Below are positions 18,649 through 27,996 of a stretch of DNA of 64,000 nt, piece by piece (position 1 is the stretch's first letter; every line of letters begins with the position of its first letter). The stretch is taken from the NCBI RefSeq assembly GCF_041227145.1, contig NZ_JBGFSP010000009.1, positions 124,001 through 188,000 of the forward strand, read 5' to 3'. The position numbers were made by a program, and so were the translations under genes. The stretch comes from Bacteroides sp. AN502(2024). Lineage in GTDB: Bacteria; Bacteroidota; Bacteroidia; Bacteroidales; Bacteroidaceae. The notes below the pieces were generated by a model, which searched no databases, had not been told where the DNA came from, and was given only the letters and a program-made list of their open reading frames with translations.

Positions 18649-21600
18649 ATGAAATACATTGTATATATTCTTTTCCTTTTTCCTGTTTGGGTTACAGCAC
18701 AGACATACAAATATATAGGGATGGAGGATGGTTTGAGCAATCGTCAGATATTCAATATTCAGAAAGATGCTCAGGGCTATATGTGGTTCCTAACAAATGA
18801 AGGGATGGACAGATACAACGGTAAAGATATAAAACACTACAAATTAAATAAAGAAGGTAATACTTTAGACGCTCCCATACGTCTAGGATGGCTGTATACA
18901 GAACCGCATATAGGTATCTGGGTGATTGGCAAGCAAGGGCGAATCTTTCAATACGATGTTAATAAAGATGATTTTCGAATGGTATACAGATTACCGGATA
19001 CTTCTGAAACAATTAGTTGCGGTTATTTGGACTGTAATAATAATATTTGGTTATGTCGCAAGGATACTGTATTGCTTTATGATATCAGAGATGCTCATAT
19101 ATTCAAATTTCCCAATGTACTTCACAGTAATATCAAAGCAATAGAGCAAGTGGATGAGCACTATTTCTTTATAGCAACGGAGACAGGTGTACGATATGTC
19201 AAACTGGAAAATAATGTTTTAGAGATTATACCTGTTGAAACATTAGACTATTTCCATGCTCGGGTAAGCGAACTCTATTTTCATCAACAATCAAAAAGAT
19301 TGTTTATCGGTTCATTTGAAAGAGGAGTTTTTGTATATGATATGAATACGCAGGAAATTATACGCCCGGACGCTGACCTTAGTGACGTAAACATAGCTCG
19401 TATCAGCCCCTTGAATGAAACGGAACTGTTGATTGCAACCGAAGGGATGGGAGTATATAAAGTTGATGTAAACACGTGTAAACTGGAACATTACATTGTG
19501 GCCAACTATCAGAGCTATAATGAAATGAACGGAAATAACATCAATGATGTCTTTGTAGATGAAGAAAAGCGAATATGGCTCGCCAATTATCCCACCGGAA
19601 TCACAATAATGGATAATCGCTATGAAAATTATCATTGGATGAAACATTCCATGAATAATCACCAATCGCTAATCAACGATCAGGTACATGCAGTCATTGA
19701 AGATGAGGATGGTGATTTATGGTTTGGAACCAGTAATGGTATTAGTCTTTATCAGTCAAAAGTAGGTAAATGGCACTCGTTCCTAAGTTCTTTTGACCCA
19801 CAGAAAAAAGATAAAAACCATATCTTTATTACTTTATGCGAAGTATCTCCCGGTATTATATGGGCAGGTGGATTTACTTCTGGCATTTATAAAATAAACA
19901 AGCATACATTGTCGGTTGAATACTTCTCTCCTTACCTGCTTTCCCAGGTTAATATGCGCCCGGATAAGTATATTCGCGATATAGTTAAGGATTCGAGAGG
20001 ATATGTCTGGTCGGGAGGATATTATAATCTAAAATGTTTTAATCTGGCAACTAACAGTGTCCGTTTATATCCGGGGTTGAATGCTATCACATCGATTGTT
20101 GAAAAAGACGAAGAAAATATGTGGATCGGAACCGTTAGCGGATTGTATTTGTTAAATAGGAATACCGGTGAATATCAGTTTATTGAAATGGAAATAGGAG
20201 CCGCTTATATCAATGCGCTTTATCAGGCAGATGATGGATTGCTATATATCGGAACAAATGGTGGGGGAGTATTTGTGTACAATCATCAAAATAAAACATT
20301 CGAGCACTATTTTTCTGATAATTCCGCCTTGGTTTCAAACAGAATATTTACAATACTGCCGGAAATAAACGGGCGTATAATGATGAGTACAGAGAATGGG
20401 ATCACCTGTTTTCATATTAAAGAGAAGATATTCAATAACTGGACTAGAGGAGAAGGATTGTTACCTGCCTATTTTAATGCATCTGCCGGAACAGTGCGTA
20501 AAAATAAAAGCTTTGTATTTGGAAGTACAGATGGAGCGATTGAATTTCCGGAGAATGTAACGTTTCCCAAGTATGAATTCACGAGATTGATATTCAGCGA
20601 TTTTTATCTTTCCTATCAACCAATTTATCCAGGCGACAAAGGCTCTCCCCTACAGAAAAATATTGATGAAACGGATGTACTGGAACTTAAATATGATGAG
20701 AATACTTTTTCATTCGGAGTCTCTACAATCAATTATGACTCACCGGGAAATGTATTATACTCTTGGAAGCTGGAAGGATTTTATGAGAAATGGACGCAAC
20801 CTGGAGATAATAATTTGATTCGTTTCACCAATTTACCTCCGGGCAAATATACCCTCCATGTACGTGCAGTATCTAAAGAAGAACATGATATTGTTTTTCA
20901 GGAACGTACGATGAAAATCGTCATCAGACACCCTTTCTGGTTGAGTTGGTGGGCTATTTTGTGCTATATATTGCTTGTAATCGGAGGGTTTTATTTCATT
21001 CTACGTATGATAAATCTAAAAAAACAAAAGAAGGTATCTGATGAAAAAACACAGTTCTTCATTAATACAGCTCATGATATACGTACTCCGTTAACTTTGA
21101 TAAAAGCACCTTTGCAGGAATTGTTGGAAGAAGAAACTCTTACCGACAATGGAATAGCCCGTACGAACATTGCATTGAGGAATGTGGAAGTTCTTCTACG
21201 ACTGGTCAGCAGTCTGATTAACTTTGAACGAACAGATGTATATTCCTCTAAAATGAGTGTTTCAGAGTATGAGTTGAATACCTACATGAATGAAGTATAT
21301 GATACATTCTCTTCTTATGCAGCCATTAAGCACATAGAGTATACATACGAAAGTAGTTTCGGCTATATGAATGTGTGGTTTGATAAGGAGAAGATGGATT
21401 CTATTTTGAAGAATATAATATCGAATTCATTGAAATATACTCCGGAAAATGGAAAGATCAGCATTTCCGTATCAGATACGGATGATTCATGGAAAGTGAT
21501 AATCAAAGATACAGGTATAGGTATTCCTACCAGTGAGCAAAGTAAATTGTTCAAGCTACATTTTCGTGCCAGCAATGCTATTAACTCTAAAGTGGCGGGT

Positions 21601-22611
21601 AGTGGTATAGGATTAGTGCTGGTAGGAAAACTGGTCAGCCTTCATGGGGGGAAGATTAGCGTGGAGAGTGTTGAACATCAAGGAACGACAGTCAAAATTG
21701 TTTTTCCGAAAAGCAATAAAAACTTTCAAAACACTAGCAAGGAAACATCCTTGAAGTTTGAAACGTTGGCTCCTGTATTACCCGCTCCGAATGTTCCGGC
21801 AAAGGCAGCTGCCACCGTAGATAATCCAAATTCACAACGGATTCTTGTTGTAGAAGACAACGATGAGCTACGCTCTTATTTGGTCAGTTCATTATCTTCT
21901 ATATATAATGTACAAGCTTGCGCCAATGGGAAAGAAGCATTGATTATTATAAAAGAATTTTGGCCGGAACTGGTACTTTCTGATATTATGATGCCGGAGA
22001 TGGGAGGAAAAGAATTGTGTGCCGCCATCAAAAGTGACATTGAAACTTCCCATATTCCTGTATTGTTGCTAACGGCTTTAGGAGATGAAAACAATGTTCT
22101 TGACGGTCTGTCCATTGGTGCTGACGAATACCTTATCAAACCATTCAGCGTGAAAATTTTACGGGCAAATATTGCTAATTTACTGGCTAATCGGGAACTG
22201 TTGCGAATGAGGTTTGCCAATTCGGATATAGAAATAGAAGCAAAGGTCCCGTCTGCAAACGGTACTAACAGTCTTGACTGGAAGTTCATCTCAAATGTAA
22301 AGAAGATTGTAGATGAGAATATAAACAACCCGGAATTTACAGTTGATCAGCTTTGTGAATTAAATAACATGAGTCGTACCAGTTTCTATTGTAAGTTGAA
22401 AACATTGACGGGACAGTCTCCGACAGAATTTATTCGGGTGATGCGCTTGAAACGTGCTACACAATTATTGAAAGAGGGTAAATATGTTATTAATGAAATT
22501 GCAGACATGACGGGATTCTCTGATAGTAAATATTTCCGGGAAGTATTTAAAAAATATTACAAGATGAGCCCGACCGAATATGCTAAGTATACATCACACA
22601 ATCTACAATGA
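18649..22611 (+). CDS. Hybrid two-component system regulator (HTCS) of the polysaccharide locus
   Basis: 1320-residue one-protein two-component system. Signal peptide (1-18), then two seven-bladed beta-propellers built of Reg_prop repeats (patterns like DGDLWFGTSNGISLY and ENMWIGTVSGLYLL), a Y_Y_Y domain (about 690-760), and a membrane helix (about 764-786). Cytoplasmic parts are HisKA (FFINTAHDIRTPLTLI, His near 808), HATPase_c (NIISNSLKYTPENG; GSGIGLVLVGKLV), a receiver (about 1063-1180, Asp in LVLSDIMMPEMGG) and an AraC-type HTH (about 1225-1320, ending KYYKMSPTEYAKY). Known family members bind oligosaccharides in the periplasm and switch on the adjacent SusCD locus. It is convergent with the GH2 gene and overlaps its 3' end by 55 bp. 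Confidence 0.96.
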   Translation: MKYIVYILFLFPVWVTAQTYKYIGMEDGLSNRQIFNIQKDAQGYMWFLTNEGMDRYNGKDIKHYKLNKEGNTLDAPIRLGWLYTEPHIGIWVIGKQGRIFQYDVNKDDFRMVYRLPDTSETISCGYLDCNNNIWLCRKDTVLLYDIRDAHIFKFPNVLHSNIKAIEQVDEHYFFIATETGVRYVKLENNVLEIIPVETLDYFHARVSELYFHQQSKRLFIGSFERGVFVYDMNTQEIIRPDADLSDVNIARISPLNETELLIATEGMGVYKVDVNTCKLEHYIVANYQSYNEMNGNNINDVFVDEEKRIWLANYPTGITIMDNRYENYHWMKHSMNNHQSLINDQVHAVIEDEDGDLWFGTSNGISLYQSKVGKWHSFLSSFDPQKKDKNHIFITLCEVSPGIIWAGGFTSGIYKINKHTLSVEYFSPYLLSQVNMRPDKYIRDIVKDSRGYVWSGGYYNLKCFNLATNSVRLYPGLNAITSIVEKDEENMWIGTVSGLYLLNRNTGEYQFIEMEIGAAYINALYQADDGLLYIGTNGGGVFVYNHQNKTFEHYFSDNSALVSNRIFTILPEINGRIMMSTENGITCFHIKEKIFNNWTRGEGLLPAYFNASAGTVRKNKSFVFGSTDGAIEFPENVTFPKYEFTRLIFSDFYLSYQPIYPGDKGSPLQKNIDETDVLELKYDENTFSFGVSTINYDSPGNVLYSWKLEGFYEKWTQPGDNNLIRFTNLPPGKYTLHVRAVSKEEHDIVFQERTMKIVIRHPFWLSWWAILCYILLVIGGFYFILRMINLKKQKKVSDEKTQFFINTAHDIRTPLTLIKAPLQELLEEETLTDNGIARTNIALRNVEVLLRLVSSLINFERTDVYSSKMSVSEYELNTYMNEVYDTFSSYAAIKHIEYTYESSFGYMNVWFDKEKMDSILKNIISNSLKYTPENGKISISVSDTDDSWKVIIKDTGIGIPTSEQSKLFKLHFRASNAINSKVAGSGIGLVLVGKLVSLHGGKISVESVEHQGTTVKIVFPKSNKNFQNTSKETSLKFETLAPVLPAPNVPAKAAATVDNPNSQRILVVEDNDELRSYLVSSLSSIYNVQACANGKEALIIIKEFWPELVLSDIMMPEMGGKELCAAIKSDIETSHIPVLLLTALGDENNVLDGLSIGADEYLIKPFSVKILRANIANLLANRELLRMRFANSDIEIEAKVPSANGTNSLDWKFISNVKKIVDENINNPEFTVDQLCELNNMSRTSFYCKLKTLTGQSPTEFIRVMRLKRATQLLKEGKYVINEIADMTGFSDSKYFREVFKKYYKMSPTEYAKYTSHNLQ

Positions 22612-24644
22612 AAGCTATCACTCAAAGACAACTTCTTATTAGTGGAAACAACCTTTATTTCATTTTCACCTGGTTGCAACTCTACATTTTCCCATTCCAG
22701 AATAGCGTACGAATCCGGTCTTGCTTTACCATAACTCTTTCCATTTACAAATAATTCTGCTTCTGCCTGATTCGTGAAAGCGATAATTGTTTGCAAACGT
22801 TGCGTACGCACTGTATTACGTTTTCCTGTCAAATATAGCATGGGTTCTTCCCTATTCCAGTTGGCCTTGTAAAAGTAAAAGGCATCTTTACGAACTTTCC
22901 GGTCGAAGGTAACCAAACCTTTATCATTAATTCCGGGACGATCTCCTTCAGTACGATGTGCAGCGCCAAAATCAAACATATTCCATACGAAGCTTCCCCA
23001 TACATAAGGACGGGAAGAAATTGTTTTCCAATTTTCAATGTGATAAAACGTCTGCCAGTTTTCCGGATGCCACCAGCTGGCCGGCACTGTTTTAACTACC
23101 GAATCTTGTTGGTGGTAAATACTTGCACCGGCACCATATTCACTGATAGCTATGCGTATTTCCGGATGATCCTTATGCATTCGATCCAACCATCTCCCCA
23201 AATCAGCAGGCATACCGCCATACCATCCATCATAACGGTTCCAGGCAATAGCATCTGTTATGAAATTCAAATCTCCCATTTGATTACTTGCAGAGGTCGT
23301 AAATCGGGTAGGATCTTCCTGATGTGCCAGCACATTTAATTCTTTGATGTACTCAACCGGATTATCTCCCAACTCCGTCAACTCATTAAACAAACCCCAT
23401 ACACAAATAGAAGGATGATTGTAATGTTGACGAATCAGTTCTTTGAGCTGTTCCTTTCCGTTGGCACGGAAAGCAGGTGAATCCACAAAACCTTTGTCAT
23501 TATACCCACCAGGGCCCACAAAAGGTATTTCAGCCCATACAATAATACCATTCTTATCCATCAAATCATAAAAATAAGTGCCCTGCGGATAATGTGCCAG
23601 CCGAACAGCATTCACTCCCATTTCCAACATCAATGCCACATCTTCCTCATGGTGTTGCGGGCGCAACGCATTTCCCACCTCACTCCTATCCTGGTGACGA
23701 CAAACACCTTGAAGAGGCAAATGTTTTCCATTCAGGAAAAAACCTTTATCAGGCACGATCCGGTAAAAACGAAGTCCTAACGGTTGTATGACACAATCTG
23801 CCATCCGACCATTCCGGGAAAGAGTCACTTCCACCTGATAAAGGAAAGGATCCTGACGACCATTCCATAAGTGAGGTTGATCTATTTCAAATGTAAATTC
23901 CTGCTGCATGGCTGCATTTCCAGAAAGATTCACCTTCTTTGTTTCTTCTTTCACAATCCTTCGACCATCTAACAGGCGTACATTAAGCTCCACTTCCCGA
24001 TTACCACTATTTCCGTTTGATAAGTCAACAACGGTCCGTACCTTAGCATACTCATGACTCACACTATCCTGTATCAGACGTACCCCGGGAGAAGCATAAT
24101 CCAAAGGAGAGATACACGTCTCATCAGTAATCAGCAAATGTACATCACGATAAATACCTCCATAGAAATTGAAATCACCGACTAGAGGCATAATATCCAA
24201 CTGTTCGCTATTGTTTACCCGTACCCATATAGAGTTTTCTTTCCCATATTCCACTTTTTCAGTTATTTCGAAGATAAAAGCTCCATATCCTCCACGATGC
24301 TCACCTATATGACGATGATTTATAAATACATCCGCAATGGTATTCACTCCTTCGAAACGAATGAAAAGACGCTTTCCTTTCCATTCGGAACGAATGAATA
24401 AATCCTTCTCATAATTGCCGATTCCCCGTTTATAATCTATTTTCCCGGACAAAGCATCCTGCGCATTCCAAGTATGAGGCAAATCAACCCTTACCTCTAT
24501 CCCTTTCTGCACTTGATGTGAGAATCGGAATCTCCAATCATTATTTAGCAAGATATCCTGTCGCTGGGCAAACATCGACATACCGTAAAACATGAATAAA
24601 ACCACCGATACCCAACGGTTAGAGTGTAAAAAAAGTGCTTTCAT
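22557..24644 (-). CDS. Glycoside hydrolase family 2 (beta-galactosidase-like), secreted
   Basis: 695 residues with a signal peptide (cleavage near MSMFAQ). Domain order is typical GH2: sugar-binding jelly roll (LLNNDWRFRFSHQ ... DLPHTWN), immunoglobulin-like domain, then a TIM barrel. Acid/base Glu is near residue 421 in CVWGLFNELTE and the nucleophile Glu near 502 in RIAISEYGAGA. A DUF4982-like tail follows (AELFVNGKSYGKARPDSYAILEW). It removes a terminal beta-linked sugar, most often galactose, though glucuronidase or mannosidase activity cannot be excluded. Last gene of the SusC-SusD-sulfatase-GH2 row, 1 bp after the sulfatase stop. The last 18 codons overlap the hybrid sensor gene. Confidence 0.92.
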   Translation of the reverse strand: MKALFLHSNRWVSVVLFMFYGMSMFAQRQDILLNNDWRFRFSHQVQKGIEVRVDLPHTWNAQDALSGKIDYKRGIGNYEKDLFIRSEWKGKRLFIRFEGVNTIADVFINHRHIGEHRGGYGAFIFEITEKVEYGKENSIWVRVNNSEQLDIMPLVGDFNFYGGIYRDVHLLITDETCISPLDYASPGVRLIQDSVSHEYAKVRTVVDLSNGNSGNREVELNVRLLDGRRIVKEETKKVNLSGNAAMQQEFTFEIDQPHLWNGRQDPFLYQVEVTLSRNGRMADCVIQPLGLRFYRIVPDKGFFLNGKHLPLQGVCRHQDRSEVGNALRPQHHEEDVALMLEMGVNAVRLAHYPQGTYFYDLMDKNGIIVWAEIPFVGPGGYNDKGFVDSPAFRANGKEQLKELIRQHYNHPSICVWGLFNELTELGDNPVEYIKELNVLAHQEDPTRFTTSASNQMGDLNFITDAIAWNRYDGWYGGMPADLGRWLDRMHKDHPEIRIAISEYGAGASIYHQQDSVVKTVPASWWHPENWQTFYHIENWKTISSRPYVWGSFVWNMFDFGAAHRTEGDRPGINDKGLVTFDRKVRKDAFYFYKANWNREEPMLYLTGKRNTVRTQRLQTIIAFTNQAEAELFVNGKSYGKARPDSYAILEWENVELQPGENEIKVVSTNKKLSLSDSFHCRLCDVYLAYSVGLIL

Positions 24645-24645
24645 A

Positions 24646-26085
24646 TTATTTCCTTAATGATGATTTCTTTACTCTGATAAAAGAAGATAATGACTCGACC
24701 TTATTTTTATATCTTTTCTCATCTACCCGGTTCTTATTTTCCTTCTTGTCAATCTGATGATCGAACAACATACTGGCTTTCTTCACCTCGCCTTTCATCC
24801 ATTCCGCATAACTATAACGCCGGTCAACAGCATTATCTCCTCCTTCCCACTGAATATAGACTTCATCTTTCGTCTTAGCTTTCAGATTCTTGAAAACCCC
24901 GGCAAAGCTTTGCCCGCTTAACTGTTTAGCAGGGACAGGAAGTTTACAAAGTTCACATAAAGTCGGATATAAATCAACAAATTCAACCATTGATTTCGTT
25001 TTTCCCTTTTTCATTCCCGGAACACGGATAATCAACGGTACATGAGTAGAAGTATCCATCAGATTATGCTTACCTATAAAATTATGTTCTCCCAGATTCC
25101 AGCCATGGTCCCCCAGCAAAACTACAATTGTATTATCCGATAAATCCAATTCATTCAACGCATCCAGTACTTTTCCGATCTGTGCATCCACATAACTCAA
25201 ACAAGCATAATATCCATGCTTTACCTCCCGTTGGAATTCAATATCACTCGTATCCGTAACCCGTGCATACGCATATATCTCACTCGAATTACGAACCTGC
25301 TCCGGCACTCCTTCTGGTCGGAAACGATTGGTAGCCAAAGGTATTTTTTCCCGTTTATATAAATCCCAATATTTCTTCGGGGCATTGAACGGCAAATGAG
25401 GTTTCCAGAAACCACAAGCCAGAAAGAAAGGCTTGCCTATATCTTTCATACGTTTCAAGTCACGAATAACCCGATTCGCCAGTTTACCGTCATCATAGGC
25501 GGTATCAGGCACATCAGCAGATTCGCAGAAAGGTCCTCTCATCGTTTTCGGATTAATTGTTTTTCCCGACTCCGAGTTCATCCAAAGCTCCCATTTGTTA
25601 TACTCCGCCCAATATACATCATATCCATCCGGATGATTCCGGTAAGGAGGCTCGCTCCATGAATCCGCATGATCGCTGATATGATGAAAAACCTTGCCGT
25701 CTGATATCGTATGATAGCCATTTCGGGTGAACCATCCCGAAACAGGTATTGCTTCAGGACAATCTTTGCCGGCATAGGCGGAAAAGCTGATAAACCGATC
25801 GGGATAATGAGGATATACCCCCGTCAATAAACTGGCCCGGGACGCCCCGCTCACAGGAATATTACAATACGCATTCTGAAACAGGACACCACTTGCCGCC
25901 AACCGGTCCATATTAGGAGTTTTCACGGCATCCACCCCGTAACAACCCAGTTCGGGACGCATATCATCAGCCATTATAAAAAGCACATTCATTCGGGATA
26001 CATCCTGTTGCGCCCGTAGCATAGACGAGATGCAGCAAGCTGTTCCACAAAGAAGCGTATATTTTATTGATATTCTGTTCTTCAT
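24646..26085 (-). CDS. Sulfatase, iduronate-2-sulfatase-like, Ser-type
   Basis: 479 residues, periplasmic or exported. The start is the ATG at 26085; the frame further upstream has only a TTG. A signal peptide (about 1-25) is followed by the S1 sulfatase core: metal-binding Asp pair in FIMADDMRPELGCYG, and the formylglycine motif S79-G-A-S-R in NIPVSGASRASLLTG. A Ser at this site needs the radical-SAM maturase anSME, which is not in this window. LGDHGWNLGEHNFIGKHNL supplies further active-site residues. It resembles iduronate-2-sulfatases (S1_7-like), which also cover other sulfated sugars. The tight link with GH2 and SusCD suggests desulfation before glycosidase attack. Confidence 0.92.
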   Translation of the reverse strand: MKNRISIKYTLLCGTACCISSMLRAQQDVSRMNVLFIMADDMRPELGCYGVDAVKTPNMDRLAASGVLFQNAYCNIPVSGASRASLLTGVYPHYPDRFISFSAYAGKDCPEAIPVSGWFTRNGYHTISDGKVFHHISDHADSWSEPPYRNHPDGYDVYWAEYNKWELWMNSESGKTINPKTMRGPFCESADVPDTAYDDGKLANRVIRDLKRMKDIGKPFFLACGFWKPHLPFNAPKKYWDLYKREKIPLATNRFRPEGVPEQVRNSSEIYAYARVTDTSDIEFQREVKHGYYACLSYVDAQIGKVLDALNELDLSDNTIVVLLGDHGWNLGEHNFIGKHNLMDTSTHVPLIIRVPGMKKGKTKSMVEFVDLYPTLCELCKLPVPAKQLSGQSFAGVFKNLKAKTKDEVYIQWEGGDNAVDRRYSYAEWMKGEVKKASMLFDHQIDKKENKNRVDEKRYKNKVESLSSFIRVKKSSLRK

Positions 26086-26153
26086 TTTCGACCTTATCAA
26101 GACCTGCAATATACTAAAATATTACAGGTCTTATGCATCATTTCAATTCAAAA

Positions 26154-27968
26154 TTATTTTGTCCATACCGGATTTTGTTCCAGATTCGTATTTAAAGCCA
26201 ATTGTTTTAAAGGCAACGGATACAAATAATAATGTTCCTGCCATCCGGTGGGGGTATCGAAGAAATAAACATATCCTTCATCAGCACCTGCGCCACCCGT
26301 TACTTTCAATTTCTTGGCCGAAGCTCCCGTCACATACACACCCAACGGTTGTTTATTTACATACTCCCCTTTCTTCCATCTGCGCAAATCATCCAGCCGG
26401 AACCCTTCACCCATCAACTCAACTCGTCTCTCCCTGCGCACTTCCCATAAAAGAGCGGGAACGGAAGGATCACGCTTCGGATCAAAACCTTCATTAATAT
26501 CATTTACCACCATTTTGGCTACATGAGCCCTTGCACGAAGTTTATTGATAGACTTGTCCGCAGCAGCCTGGTCAAACTTGTTCAATTCGCACATGGCTTC
26601 GGCATAATTAACCATCACCTCACCCATACGGAACAGCGGAGCATCTGTTGTATTCACCCCAGTTGCGTTGGTAGCTACAGTATGTGTATTGTAATATTTC
26701 CATACCCAGAATCCCATCTGCGAAGCGTTCCAGCCCTGTCCCCAGTTCATGTTCTTAAAGTGAGGTTGTCCTTGCACAGTGAATCCTTTGAAGTTGGAAG
26801 ATGGCAAACGATGATAAGTCTCACCGGAAATTGTAGCCAATAAATCTATAAATTCCCTGTCCTGTGCGTTATCCGTATGCTTCCATCCGGCCGTACTGGG
26901 TCCGTTTTCTTTCTTCACCATATATGGAGGACATACCGTCAGATATAACCGGTAATCACGATCACGGAATTGTCCATAAATATCTTTGTCACCTCCATAA
27001 CGGCTGGTCGTTGTACTGATCGGTCGTCCATCCGTACAAAGATAACTGTCCACCGCATCTTTAGTAGCTTCAATATAAGATTCACCTGTACGCACCATAC
27101 GGGTTAAGCCATGCATCAATTGTCCGGTTTCATAAGCCTTATATAAAAGAATACCCGTTACTCCATCCAATGTCTCCGAGTTAAACAGTTCATCGTACTT
27201 AGGATGTACATCCGGATATTGACGAATCACCTCTTCGGAAGCACGGACACATTCTTTTAAATAAGTATCCGCATCCGACAAACCATGATATTTTCTCCAA
27301 GTTCCTTCAAACAAAGCAAAACGGGAAATAAGAGCCTTTACCACATACATGTTGATTGTGTTTTTCCCATCCGCTTCGATATCCTTACCAATATGTTCTT
27401 CCGCATACTTCAGATTAGACAGAATATTGGAAGCCACCAAATCACGACTATCCCGTTTGCCATATAGCTCGGGACTTTCCTCTGTCAAAGCGTGCTCTAC
27501 CCAAGGAATACCACCAAATTTAGAAAGCATCTGAAAGTACTTGTATGAACGGAAAAAATATCCCACACTTCGCCAATGCTCCTTTTCAATATCATTCATT
27601 TTAGAATGATCAATATTATCAAGCATCAGATTAACACGACGGATATAATCGTAATCCCAATCATTAGACTCATCCGTAGCCTTTGCTTTGCGATATGCCC
27701 ATTGACCTTCATATCCATTCAATCCTTTGATCATATTATCCGATTCAAAATCACCACGGAAAATTTCATCCGTTTGCCTTGTATCATACGCATATCCGAA
27801 GAACACATTATACAATCCCCATGTATACGTTTTAAAGTTATCATAGGTAGTAAAGACCGATGATTCTGTCTGCTGTCCCTTGGGATAAACCTCCAGAAAT
27901 TCGTCATTCAGACAAGACGACATCAACAAACAAAGACTAACGCTTACACATAGTATATATTTACTCAT
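26154..27968 (-). CDS. SusD/RagB-family surface glycan-binding lipoprotein
   Basis: 604 residues. Lipoprotein signal (MSKYILCVSVSLCLLMSSC, lipid-bearing Cys19). The typical SusD start follows (LNDEFLEVYPKGQQTESSVFTTYDNFKTYTWGLYNVF), then TPR-like helices and the C-terminal RagB/SusD phrases PLFRMGEVMVNYAEAMCELNKF, LWEVRRERRVELMGEGFRLDDLRRWK and YLYPLPLKQLALN. It forms the lid of the SusC transporter and binds the target glycan at the cell surface. 28 bp after susC. Confidence 0.96.
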   Translation of the reverse strand: MSKYILCVSVSLCLLMSSCLNDEFLEVYPKGQQTESSVFTTYDNFKTYTWGLYNVFFGYAYDTRQTDEIFRGDFESDNMIKGLNGYEGQWAYRKAKATDESNDWDYDYIRRVNLMLDNIDHSKMNDIEKEHWRSVGYFFRSYKYFQMLSKFGGIPWVEHALTEESPELYGKRDSRDLVASNILSNLKYAEEHIGKDIEADGKNTINMYVVKALISRFALFEGTWRKYHGLSDADTYLKECVRASEEVIRQYPDVHPKYDELFNSETLDGVTGILLYKAYETGQLMHGLTRMVRTGESYIEATKDAVDSYLCTDGRPISTTTSRYGGDKDIYGQFRDRDYRLYLTVCPPYMVKKENGPSTAGWKHTDNAQDREFIDLLATISGETYHRLPSSNFKGFTVQGQPHFKNMNWGQGWNASQMGFWVWKYYNTHTVATNATGVNTTDAPLFRMGEVMVNYAEAMCELNKFDQAAADKSINKLRARAHVAKMVVNDINEGFDPKRDPSVPALLWEVRRERRVELMGEGFRLDDLRRWKKGEYVNKQPLGVYVTGASAKKLKVTGGAGADEGYVYFFDTPTGWQEHYYLYPLPLKQLALNTNLEQNPVWTK

Positions 27969-27996
27969 AATAATAACTCTTTAAGTTGTGAAACAA

